NCBI GenBank assembly: GCA_947175695.1
Contig: CAMWNT010000010.1
Coordinates: 1 to 39,059 of the forward strand
Direction: 5' to 3'
Source: an uncultured Porphyromonadaceae bacterium
Lineage (GTDB): Bacteria > Bacteroidota > Bacteroidia > Bacteroidales > Muribaculaceae
DNA length: 39,059 nucleotides
Below, one piece after another: positions 32,036 to 39,059 of the stretch. The position numbers and the translations under genes were made by a program. Position 1 is the stretch's first letter. Each line of letters starts with the position of its first letter. A model generated the notes under the pieces. The model did no database searches and was not told where the DNA came from. It saw only the letters and a list, made by a program, of their open reading frames with translations.

Positions 32036-32545
32036 TTACATCGAGTAATCGGCCAGCTCCATGCGCAGGCGCTTGCGGGCAAAGAAGATGCGACTCTTCA
32101 CTGTGCCGAGCGGAAGTCCGAGCTTTTGGGCTATTTCGTGGTATTTATAGCCGGCTACATACATATTGAAGGGGATGCGGTATTCATCGGAAAACGAATT
32201 CAGAGTGGCGCTGATCTCCTTCACGGCATATGAACCTTCAGGGGTTGAGAGGCCTGAATCCTGAGAGATATTCAGGTGATAGAGGTCTTCAGTCTGGTCG
32301 ATGACTGTAGCCTGGCGCACATTCTGTCGATAATTGTTGATGAAGATATTGCGCATGATTGTGAATATCCAACCCTTGAAGTTGATATTGTCAACATACT
32401 TGCCTTCGTTGTCGAGGGCTTTGAGAGTAGTGTCCTGAAGCAGATCTTCGGCTGCCTCACGATTGGAGGTAAGCTGATAGGCAAAACTTAATAGATTGCC
32501 TTGCAGGTCTAAAAGTCGGTTTTTGAATGATTCGTTAGATTTCAT
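32036..32545 (-). CDS. ECF-type RNA polymerase sigma factor
   Basis: The 169-residue protein has only region 2 and region 4. Region 2 spans about 15-85 (LLDLQGNLLSFAYQLTSNREAAEDLLQDTTLKAL and FKGWIFTIMRNIFINNYRQ). Region 4 spans about 115-165 (FSDEYRIPFNMYVAGYKYHEIAQKLGLPLGTVKSRIFFARKRLR), with a clear helix-turn-helix. This is the EcfO/RpoE-like group in Bacteroidales. No anti-sigma gene is adjacent in this window, which is unusual for anti-sigma-paired ECFs but common for this group. It is divergent from the DEAD-box helicase gene with 268 bp between the starts. Confidence 0.92.
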   Translation of the reverse strand: MKSNESFKNRLLDLQGNLLSFAYQLTSNREAAEDLLQDTTLKALDNEGKYVDNINFKGWIFTIMRNIFINNYRQNVRQATVIDQTEDLYHLNISQDSGLSTPEGSYAVKEISATLNSFSDEYRIPFNMYVAGYKYHEIAQKLGLPLGTVKSRIFFARKRLRMELADYSM

Positions 32546-32813
32546 GTTCTTGCGTCTTATGTGGTGTTAGTGATGTAATTCATCCAAGTGGGATCCTGAG
32601 AAGAGAGGATGCGGGATCTATCTCCCGAATCGAATTACTATGTTAAAACAATACCAATTGAAAATAGTTATCCTATTTGTCTTAATTTTTTCGTAAATTT
32701 GTAAAAAATTTGTTAAGCCTTTTCGGATGAGGGTGATTGCTGATTAATCAGATGCTGAATATCAGGTGTTTATGATGGTCGATGGCCCTCTTCTATATAT
32801 ACAATATTTTAAA
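32546..32813. other. Divergent intergenic region, sigma factor and helicase
   Basis: It has an AT-rich centre (32640-32715). A rightward -7-like TAAATTTG (32694-32701) lacks a good -33 partner. A perfect 12-bp palindrome CTGATTAATCAG (32740-32751) contains the same GATTAATC core found in the 4388-4467 and 15481-15500 repeats. No full promoter was identified for the sigma gene on the minus strand. Confidence 0.4.
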
Positions 32814-34220
32814 ATGAGATTCGACGATTTTTTTGAAAGCGATGATCTTCTCGACGCCCTTTGGGACATGCATTTCGAGGAGATGACGCCTATTCAGGAG
32901 CAGGCCATTCCCAAAGTGCTTGAAGGCCACGATCTTCTCGCGTGTGCCCAGACCGGCACGGGAAAGACTGCCGCATATCTGTTGCCGGTCATCGACTTGA
33001 TCTGCACCGGTAATTATCCGGAAAACCGGGTCAATTGCGTCATAATGGCCCCGACGCGCGAACTCGCCCAGCAGATCGATCGGCAGATGCAGGGCTTCGC
33101 GTATTTCCTTCCGATCAGTTCGCTTCCTATCTATGGAGGCACAGACGGTCACACCTATGAGCAGCAACGTAAGGGCCTTAAGATGGGCGCCGATGTAGTC
33201 ATTGCGACTCCGGGCCGATTGATAGCGCATCTTCAGATGGGATCTGTAGATCTTTCCAAGGTGTCGTTTTTTATTCTCGACGAAGCCGACCGCATGCTCG
33301 ACATGGGCTTCCATGAAGACATCATGAGCATCGTGAAGCATCTTCCCGCCGAGCGTCAGACTCTTCTCTTTTCGGCGACAATGCCCCCCAAGATCCAGCA
33401 GCTCGCAAATACGATTCTTCGGAATCCGGCCGAGATCAAACTGAGTGTGTCGAAGCCGGCCGAGAAGATCGATCAGCGTGCGTATCTTGTGCGCGATGAT
33501 CAGAAAGACCGTCTTCTTCAGCATGTGCTTTCTGACGAAGGGGCGAAGCGTGTGATTGTGTTTGCTTCCTCGAAATTGAAAGTGAAGCAGCTGGCGCGTT
33601 CGCTGAAAGTCGAGGGACTCAAGATAGGGGAGATGCATTCCGATCTCGACCAAAACAAGCGCGAGGATGTCATGCTCGATTTCAAGGCGGGCAGAATCAA
33701 TGTGCTTATTGCGACGGATATTGTGGCGCGCGGAATTGATGTCGATGATATTGAGATGGTGATCAACTACGATGTGCCTCGCGAAGGGGAGGATTATGTG
33801 CATCGTGTCGGTCGCACGGCGCGTGCCGATCGCGATGGCAAGGGAGTCACATTTATATCGGAGCGCGACCGCGGCAAATTCCAGCAGATCGAGCGTATGC
33901 TCGGCTCCAAGATCCGCAAGGCCGAGCTCCCTGAGGGCTTCGATGCATGCGGGCAGCCGAATGGTGATCGCAGGGGTTCGGGCGGTCAAGGACGCAAGGG
34001 GGGCTTCGGACGCCGCTCGCAATCTTCGGGCCAATCCAAGCCACATTCCGGGCAGCGCCGCAGCAATGCGACTCGTCAGAATCAATCGGCGCCTGTCGCG
34101 GAACGAAATCAGCCGACTGGCGCGGATTGCCGGATATCCGGCAATCAGGAGAACCGTCAGACCAAGAAGCGCAGATTCTATCGTCGCCCCAAAAAGACGG
34201 GACAGACGAATGAAAGCTAA
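32814..34220 (+). CDS. DEAD-box RNA helicase with a basic C-terminal tail
   Basis: The start chosen is the ATG at 32814 (MRFDDFFESDDLLDALWDM), with A-rich upstream sequence; the track adds 16 codons. The 468-residue protein shows the Q motif FEEMTPIQEQAIP, Walker A AQTGTGKTAAY, PTRELAQQI, IATPGRL, DEADRMLDMGF, LFSATMP, then the second core domain with VIVFASSK, ATDIVARGIDVDD and HRVGRTARADRDG. This is a RhlE/CsdA-like helicase of rRNA maturation or mRNA decay. The last ~90 residues are low-complexity Gly/Arg/Gln/Ser with a KKRRFYRRPKK end, likely RNA-binding. It ends before a 25-bp inverted repeat shared with lon. Confidence 0.93.
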   Translation: MRFDDFFESDDLLDALWDMHFEEMTPIQEQAIPKVLEGHDLLACAQTGTGKTAAYLLPVIDLICTGNYPENRVNCVIMAPTRELAQQIDRQMQGFAYFLPISSLPIYGGTDGHTYEQQRKGLKMGADVVIATPGRLIAHLQMGSVDLSKVSFFILDEADRMLDMGFHEDIMSIVKHLPAERQTLLFSATMPPKIQQLANTILRNPAEIKLSVSKPAEKIDQRAYLVRDDQKDRLLQHVLSDEGAKRVIVFASSKLKVKQLARSLKVEGLKIGEMHSDLDQNKREDVMLDFKAGRINVLIATDIVARGIDVDDIEMVINYDVPREGEDYVHRVGRTARADRDGKGVTFISERDRGKFQQIERMLGSKIRKAELPEGFDACGQPNGDRRGSGGQGRKGGFGRRSQSSGQSKPHSGQRRSNATRQNQSAPVAERNQPTGADCRISGNQENRQTKKRRFYRRPKKTGQTNES

Positions 34221-34244
34221 TGGCCGGCAATCGCCTGCAATTTG

Positions 34245-34301
34245 ACAAAGCTAAATCAGCTCCATATTCCGCATGAGAATATGGAGCTGATTTAGCTTTG
34301 T
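34245..34301. terminator. Bidirectional terminator: 25-bp perfect inverted repeat
   Basis: ACAAAGCTAAATCAG... (34245-34269) and its exact 25-bp complement (34277-34301) enclose a 7-nt loop. It sits between the convergent helicase (+) and lon (-) genes, so it should end transcription from both sides. No long T-run flanks it; the AAAG/CTTT ends partly supply U-rich 3' ends. Confidence 0.8.
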
Positions 34302-34327
34302 AAGTTGTATGGATGTCGGAAGGAGTG

Positions 34328-36934
34328 TCAGAGCAACGCGCGATCGAGCACTTCCGCCACATTGTCGACAAAAGTGAATTTTAGTCCGTCGACATATTTC
34401 GCTTTGATTTCATTGATATCCTTGCGGTTTTCTTTCGAGAGAATGATTTCTTCAATTCCGGCCCGCTTGGCGGCTATAATCTTTTCGCGGATACCTCCGA
34501 CGGGGAGCACTTTTCCGCGAAGGGTGATTTCGCCGGTCATTGCGAGTTTCGGACGCACTTTCCGCTTGCAGAAGCTTGATGCGAGGGATGTGGCCATGGT
34601 GATTCCGGCCGACGGACCATCTTTCGGGATAGCCCCTTCAGGCACATGGATATGGACGTCGGTGGTATCGAACGTTTTCGGGTCAATGCCGAGGTCGGCG
34701 GCATGGGCTTTGATATGCTGCAGGGCGAGAGTGGCCGACTCTTTCATGACATCTCCGAGATTGCCGGTCAGGGTCAGTTTCCCTTTACCCTCCGTGATGG
34801 AAGACTCAATGAACAGTATTTCGCCGCCGACCTGAGTCCATGCCAGGCCTGTCACCACGCCGATATTGTCGTTGTTCTCATACATCTCGGGGTTGAATTC
34901 CTCCTTGCCGAGAAGTTCCGAAACGACTTCGCGAGTCACAGTGGTCGGGAAATCGAGTCGGCGCACACGGCGGATAGCCAGTTTGCGGAGCACCTTGCCA
35001 ATTGTCTTCTCAAGCTTGCGCACACCCGATTCACGGGTGTAATATTCGATGAGATAGGAGAGCGCGTCGTCGGTGAATGTGATGTCGGTGTCAGCCATGC
35101 CGTTGGCTTCGAGCTGCTTGGGGAGGAGATGCTGCTTGGCGATCTCGATTTTCTCTTCGGCGATATATCCCGGGATGGAGATGATTTCCATTCGGTCGCG
35201 AAGGGGACCCGACACAGTCTCCAGCGAATTGGCTGTGGCAATGAAGAGGATGTCGCTCAGATCGTAATCGGCGTCGAGATAGTTATCGTGGAAATGGGAG
35301 TTCTGCTCCGGATCGAGCACTTCCAGCAGGGCGGTCGAAGGATCCCCCTTATAGTCCTTGCCGATCTTGTCGATTTCATCAAGCACGATGACGGGGTTGG
35401 AATGTTCCGTCTTGAGGAGAGCTGCGATGATTCTTCCCGGCATAGCTCCGATGTATGTGCGGCGATGGCCTCTGATTTCGGCCTCGTCGTGCAATCCGCC
35501 GAAAGCCACCCGGCCGTATTCGCGTCCCATTGCGTTGGCGATCGACTTTCCCAGAGAAGTTTTGCCGACTCCGGGAGGGCCTACGAGGCAGATGATCGGC
35601 GATTTGTTGTCGTTGCGCAGTGCGGTGACGGCCATATGTTCGAGAATGCGCTCCTTGACACGTTCGAGTCCGAAGTGGTCGTTGTTGAGGGTGGCCTCTA
35701 TCTTGTCGAGATCCGTATCGATCTCGGCAGGGTTGATCCAGGGGAGATTGAGGAATGTGTCGAGATAGGAATATTGTATACTATAGTCCGGCGTATTCTG
35801 GTTATAGCGTTGGAGTTTTGCCAGTTCGCGGTTGAAATGTTCGGTTGTGGCCTCGCTCCAGTTTTTCTTCTCGGCGCGCTCCTTGAAAGTGTTATAGTCA
35901 GAGACAGCGCCTTGACCGATCTCTTGCTGCAGGAGGTCGATCTGATGCTGGATGAAATTCTCACGCTGCTGCTTGTCGAGCTGTTTGTTGACTTTAGTGT
36001 TGATGTCGCGTCGCAGTTGGAGAAGATGCTTGAGATTGTTGATATGATAGAGCATATCCTCAATCACTTGCGTGAGGTGGGGCCGAGAGAGAATTTCGTT
36101 TTTGACTTTGGGGTTGACGCTGAGGGCATAAAGGAGAGTGGCGACAAACTGACGCTCCTTCAACTGGCCGAGCATGTCGGCGGCCTTGGCCGTCGGACTT
36201 TGTTCGAGATCATGGATCTCGTCATATCGTGCGGTCAGTTCGTGGAAATATGCGGCGAGACTGATGGGGTCATCATTTGGATTGATAATCCATTCTTTGA
36301 TATCGACAATCGCGGAAGTCTCGCCGTTTTTCGACACAAAGCGATCGACTTTGACCCTCGGGCCTCCGATTGCAAAGATCAGAGTGATGGAAGAATCATT
36401 GGGGTCGACCATTGACTTGACGATCTTGGCCATGACTCCGAAGCGGGAAAGCCCTTTTGATGTGCCCCGTTCGTATTTTTCCGTATCCTGGAAGAGTAAT
36501 ATGACCGGTCGCCCGGAAGCGATGGCATCGGTCACGATGTGGTCGTTTTCATCAAAAGTCTGCGGGATAGTCATCGGTATGCCGGGGGAGGGGCAGGCAT
36601 AATTGACTCTAACCACAGGCATACGCCGGCCGCGAATCTCAATGTTGGAGGGGAAATCCGCAGCGTCGTTCGAGAGTCGTTCTATATGTGGGAAATTCAT
36701 ATTGTCGTTGGATAAATCGGTGTCGAGTGGCATGTCTGCCGAGAAATTATCTTCGGGGAAATCGTCGTAGAATTCATCGTCGTCGGCATATCCGCCCGGA
36801 TTGAGATCGAATTCGTTGGGGTCTTCACTAAAATTAGCGAAGTCCATGACGGCATTGATATCATCGGCCGGATTGGAGTCGTCAATCTTTTTATCCTTTG
36901 GGGAATTGGGGTTCAGGGTCTTTTTTTTCTTCAT
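34328..36934 (-). CDS. lon: ATP-dependent Lon protease
   Basis: The 868-residue protease has, in order, an acidic N-terminal extension (about 1-95, rich in Asp and Asn), the Lon substrate-binding domain (MPVVRVNYACPSPGIPMTIPQ and HELTARYDEIHDLEQ), a coiled-coil stretch, the AAA+ module (Walker [17 protein letters not shown]; Walker B NPVIVLDEIDKIG) and the Ser-Lys protease. The catalytic Ser is in PKDGPSAGIT and the Lys in GGIREKIIAAKRAG. It degrades misfolded and regulatory proteins in the cytoplasm. The extension makes it about 80 residues longer than E. coli Lon. The ATG at 36934 is 150 nt from the predicted start of transcription. Confidence 0.96.
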   Translation of the reverse strand: MKKKKTLNPNSPKDKKIDDSNPADDINAVMDFANFSEDPNEFDLNPGGYADDDEFYDDFPEDNFSADMPLDTDLSNDNMNFPHIERLSNDAADFPSNIEIRGRRMPVVRVNYACPSPGIPMTIPQTFDENDHIVTDAIASGRPVILLFQDTEKYERGTSKGLSRFGVMAKIVKSMVDPNDSSITLIFAIGGPRVKVDRFVSKNGETSAIVDIKEWIINPNDDPISLAAYFHELTARYDEIHDLEQSPTAKAADMLGQLKERQFVATLLYALSVNPKVKNEILSRPHLTQVIEDMLYHINNLKHLLQLRRDINTKVNKQLDKQQRENFIQHQIDLLQQEIGQGAVSDYNTFKERAEKKNWSEATTEHFNRELAKLQRYNQNTPDYSIQYSYLDTFLNLPWINPAEIDTDLDKIEATLNNDHFGLERVKERILEHMAVTALRNDNKSPIICLVGPPGVGKTSLGKSIANAMGREYGRVAFGGLHDEAEIRGHRRTYIGAMPGRIIAALLKTEHSNPVIVLDEIDKIGKDYKGDPSTALLEVLDPEQNSHFHDNYLDADYDLSDILFIATANSLETVSGPLRDRMEIISIPGYIAEEKIEIAKQHLLPKQLEANGMADTDITFTDDALSYLIEYYTRESGVRKLEKTIGKVLRKLAIRRVRRLDFPTTVTREVVSELLGKEEFNPEMYENNDNIGVVTGLAWTQVGGEILFIESSITEGKGKLTLTGNLGDVMKESATLALQHIKAHAADLGIDPKTFDTTDVHIHVPEGAIPKDGPSAGITMATSLASSFCKRKVRPKLAMTGEITLRGKVLPVGGIREKIIAAKRAGIEEIILSKENRKDINEIKAKYVDGLKFTFVDNVAEVLDRALL

Positions 36935-37062
36935 ATCGCGATAGTCCGCACCCGTGGCGTGTTGAATGTGTGCAAGCCGTCGTTGGCCCGAGGGCTTTCA
37001 GCCGGCGGCCGATGGCTTTCCGCGGCGGGGCTTACTGACGAAATATTGCCATTCGCGGCCGC

Positions 37063-37079
37063 CGCTCCCGGCGGGAGCG
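37063..37079 (-). promoter_or_regulatory. GC-rich hairpin at the predicted 5' end of lon mRNA
   Basis: CGCTCCC (37063-37069) pairs with GGGAGCG (37073-37079) around a 3-nt loop, only a few bases after the predicted start near 37083. It may protect the 5' end or affect ribosome loading. The rest of the 150-nt leader is GC-rich and structured. Confidence 0.35.
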
Positions 37080-37089
37080 AAATTTATTG

Positions 37090-37120
37090 CAAAGTTAATA
37101 CATCTTGCAGAATATCGCAA
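37090..37120 (-). promoter_or_regulatory. lon promoter
   Basis: On the minus strand, TTG (37120-37118), 20 bp, TAACTTTG (37097-37090). A full Bacteroidetes match. Confidence 0.7.
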
Positions 37121-37236
37121 GAGTCAGCGATGTCGGCGGGGCTGAAAGATTCTCGTTGAAGCATCAGATTTTATATAATTTTATCAGAATTGAACTCTTT
37201 CCGGGAGCGGGCGAGGGCGATGTGGGGATTTTTTGG

Positions 37237-37244
37237 TAATTTTG
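37237..37244 (+). promoter_or_regulatory. apbE -7 element, almost touching the start codon
   Basis: TAATTTTG (37237-37244) in the context GGGATTTTTTGGTAATTTTG, nearly identical to the udk upstream. The ATG at 37251 begins 7 nt after the element. Confidence 0.5.
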
Positions 37245-37250
37245 CGAATT

Positions 37251-38252
37251 ATGACGAAGTTGAATCAATGGATGGCCTCGGTAGCGGCGCGTCGGTCGGC
37301 CCGCGTGGGATTGATCGCGTCGGTGGCGCTGATCGCCCTGATGTCGCAGATCGGATGCAAAGATGCCGGGTCTGCTTTTCGGCAGGCGGATGGCGAGGTA
37401 TGGACCACTCGTTATCGGGTGGTCTATCGGGCTGATATTCAGTTGGACGATTCAATTGTGGCTGAGCTTGACGCTGTCGATCGGTCGCTGTCGATGTTCA
37501 ATCCGAATTCGGTGGTGTCGATGGTCAATTCGAATCAAAGCATGGCCGTCGACAGCGCGTTTGCCGATGTGTTCCGGATTGCCCGGAGGGTTTGGCAGTT
37601 GAGTGGCGGGAGTTATGATCCTACTGTGGCGCCGCTCGTGGATCTCTGGGGGTTCGGCCGGAGGGGGTGCGACAGTGTCGCTCCTTCGTCGCTACGACTG
37701 AGAGAGGCCTTGAAGAGCGTCGGAATGGGGGAGTGCTATATTAGCGATGGGACGGTGGTGAAAAAAAACGGGGCGACTGAGTTTGATTTCTCCTCGATTG
37801 CCAAGGGCTACGCTGTCGATCGCATAGTGGGCATGCTTCGTCGCAACGGTGTTGATGATTATCTTGTGGAAATCGGCGGTGAAGTGGCGGCCGGAGGGGT
37901 CAACCGCGAAGGCCGTCTCTGGGCGGTCGGCATAGAGAACGCGTCGGATCTGTCGACGACTGATGAGTTGTTGCTTCTCGAGAATATGGCTGTGGCCACG
38001 TCGGGCAACTATCGCAGATATGCGGAATTGCTTAGCGCCGGCCGCACCGAAGAATATGGCCATATAATTGATCCCCGCAGCGGATTCCCCCGGAAAGGCA
38101 GTGTGGCATCGGCGACGGTTGTGGCGCCGACATGCGCCTTGGCCGATGCCCTGGCCACAGCATGCTTTGTCATGTCGCCGACTGAATGCCGGGCATTGGA
38201 GGATTCGATAGAGGGAGTCAGAATCATTCTAAATCCATTGGCGCCGCAATGA
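37251..38252 (+). CDS. apbE: FAD:protein FMN transferase, lipoprotein
   Basis: The 333-residue protein covalently attaches FMN to threonine in target proteins such as Nqr/Rnf subunits. The N-terminus (ARRSARVGLIASVALIALMSQIGC) ends in a lipobox with Cys, so it is anchored to a membrane from the periplasmic side. ApbE motifs are FDFSSIAKGYAVDRI, YLVEIGGEVAAGG, HIIDPRSGFP and the TVVAPTCALADALATACFVM segment (metal and FAD sites). The ATG at 37251 is favoured over the TTG at 37233 used by the track; ATG 37272 (MASVAARR) is a further candidate. The stop overlaps the next gene by ATGA. Confidence 0.93.
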   Translation: MTKLNQWMASVAARRSARVGLIASVALIALMSQIGCKDAGSAFRQADGEVWTTRYRVVYRADIQLDDSIVAELDAVDRSLSMFNPNSVVSMVNSNQSMAVDSAFADVFRIARRVWQLSGGSYDPTVAPLVDLWGFGRRGCDSVAPSSLRLREALKSVGMGECYISDGTVVKKNGATEFDFSSIAKGYAVDRIVGMLRRNGVDDYLVEIGGEVAAGGVNREGRLWAVGIENASDLSTTDELLLLENMAVATSGNYRRYAELLSAGRTEEYGHIIDPRSGFPRKGSVASATVVAPTCALADALATACFVMSPTECRALEDSIEGVRIILNPLAPQ

Positions 38253-39037
38253 CGCTTCGGAGAATCATGAGTCAGATTATGGGAAAGAAAAAAGAAAAGA
38301 ACAGGATATTTCGAATGAAGCGCTTTGATGTCGGCGATGGTCACAGTGGCAATAAGATCGGTGTCGACGGGGTGATGATTGGCAGTTGGGCGGCCGATGG
38401 TCAGTCACCAAGGCGTATCCTTGATGTGGGGTGTGGATGCGGCGTGATATCGCTGATGATGGCTCAGCGGTTTGATAAAGCGGAAGTTGTCGGCATAGAT
38501 ATCGATGCGGGATCGCTTCTTGACGCGCGAGAGAATGTAGAAAGAAGCGAATGGAAAGAAAGAATTCGGATATGCGAAGCGGATTTTGGGGGAGAGGCTG
38601 AGCGGATCGCCTCTATGCAGGAGTCGGAGCGTTATGACTTGATTGTGTCGAATCCGCCGTTTTTTGAGAGCGGTGGCGATCCGGGCGAATCAAGCCGAAT
38701 GCTTGCCCGCCATGCGGGATCACTCTCGCCGGAAGTACTTGTGCGCCGGGCGCCTGACATGCTGACTCCGGCGGGGCGGCTGGCGATGATTGTGCCGGTT
38801 GCGGATTGGCCTCGATATGCAGGGATCGGTTCGGAAGTCGGGTTGACGATTTCAAGAGTATGTCTTGTCAGGGGCAATCCGAATGTCGCTCCGAAGCGAG
38901 CGATGATGGAATTCAGCCGCGTTGGAGAGCAAAAGGGAGCAGTTGTCGCTCCGACGACCCTGACTATAGAGACTGCGCCGGGTGAATACACCGATGAATA
39001 CCGTCGGCTCGGACGCGATTTCTACCTAAAATTCTGA
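38249..39037 (+). CDS. trmN6: tRNA1(Val) adenine-N6 methyltransferase
   Basis: This Rossmann-fold methyltransferase modifies A37 of tRNA1(Val) in E. coli (YfiC). The sequence shows FRMKRFDVGDGHSGNKIGVDGVMIGSWA, motif I ILDVGCGCGVISLMMAQR, and the N6-adenine catalytic motif IVSNPPFFESG (NPPF). ATG 38249 overlaps the apbE stop (ATGA) and gives 262 residues; the later ATG 38279 (MGKKKEKNRIF) gives a length closer to the family and also fits. Coupling with apbE is apparent from the overlap. Functional assignment rests on the family; exact tRNA target is inferred. Confidence 0.9.
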   Translation: MTLRRIMSQIMGKKKEKNRIFRMKRFDVGDGHSGNKIGVDGVMIGSWAADGQSPRRILDVGCGCGVISLMMAQRFDKAEVVGIDIDAGSLLDARENVERSEWKERIRICEADFGGEAERIASMQESERYDLIVSNPPFFESGGDPGESSRMLARHAGSLSPEVLVRRAPDMLTPAGRLAMIVPVADWPRYAGIGSEVGLTISRVCLVRGNPNVAPKRAMMEFSRVGEQKGAVVAPTTLTIETAPGEYTDEYRRLGRDFYLKF

Positions 39038-39059
39038 TTCGTCGGGAAAACCGGGTTAA

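Noticed and set aside
34646-36415. 589-residue + strand ORF opposite lon
   Set aside because: A shadow of the Lon reading frame; no family features.

Overview
The window looks like a chromosomal segment of a gut Bacteroidales bacterium, most likely Muribaculaceae (S24-7). The evidence is the gene set (DUF4290, DUF5686, COG2509-type FAD protein, carboxynorspermidine decarboxylase, MlaFE, BspA-like leucine-rich repeat protein), promoters of the Bacteroidetes type (TTTG or TTG, 19-21 bp, TAnnTTTG), A-rich rather than Shine-Dalgarno-like sequence before starts, and a fairly GC-rich core with AT-rich islands. The family-level placement is inference.

Layout. 1-709 (-) is a truncated AT-rich KilA-N gene of phage or mobile type, with an unusual face-to-face promoter arrangement upstream. 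1136-1864 (-) is an outer-membrane beta-barrel. From 2343 to 17134 nearly everything is on the + strand: HAD phosphatase, rarA, COG2509 oxidoreductase, tsaB, DUF4290, murA, rimM, a small acidic protein, an OmpA-like protein, nspC, an S1/P1 nuclease, a solitary HsdR_N-like nuclease domain, pcrA/uvrD, lipA and lipB. 17133-18654 is an AT-rich leucine-rich repeat gene held between 33-bp direct repeats, which reads as an inserted or duplicated cassette. 18665-22702 (-) is mlaE, mlaF and a DUF5686 barrel. 23015-27481 (+) is udk, lptB, a CPBP protease, holA and an EFR1 ferredoxin. 27541-28890 (-) is M23 peptidase then MerR. alaS is divergent (+). An ECF sigma factor (-) is divergent from a DEAD-box helicase (+). 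Lon (-) is convergent with the helicase and divergent from apbE and trmN6 (+).

How the genes fit together. Most are housekeeping: replication and repair (rarA, pcrA, holA), translation (tsaB, rimM, alaS, trmN6), cell wall and envelope (murA, OmpA-like, M23, MlaFE, lptB, DUF5686), lipoate synthesis (lipA-lipB), polyamine synthesis (nspC), and flavin or iron-sulfur redox (COG2509, EFR1, apbE). No CRISPR array, tRNA, rRNA or insertion sequence was recognised.

The most interesting non-coding signals are: (1) a candidate 45-nt promoter-to-terminator transcript antisense to the KilA-N leader; (2) the repeat-flanked leucine-rich repeat cassette and a dispersed TTTAAYMCGATTAAA element; (3) several spacers between co-directional genes made of short degenerate tandem repeats starting at or next to a stop codon; (4) an interlocked symmetrical divergent promoter between the M23 gene and alaS; (5) mutually exclusive hairpins in the tsaB leader.
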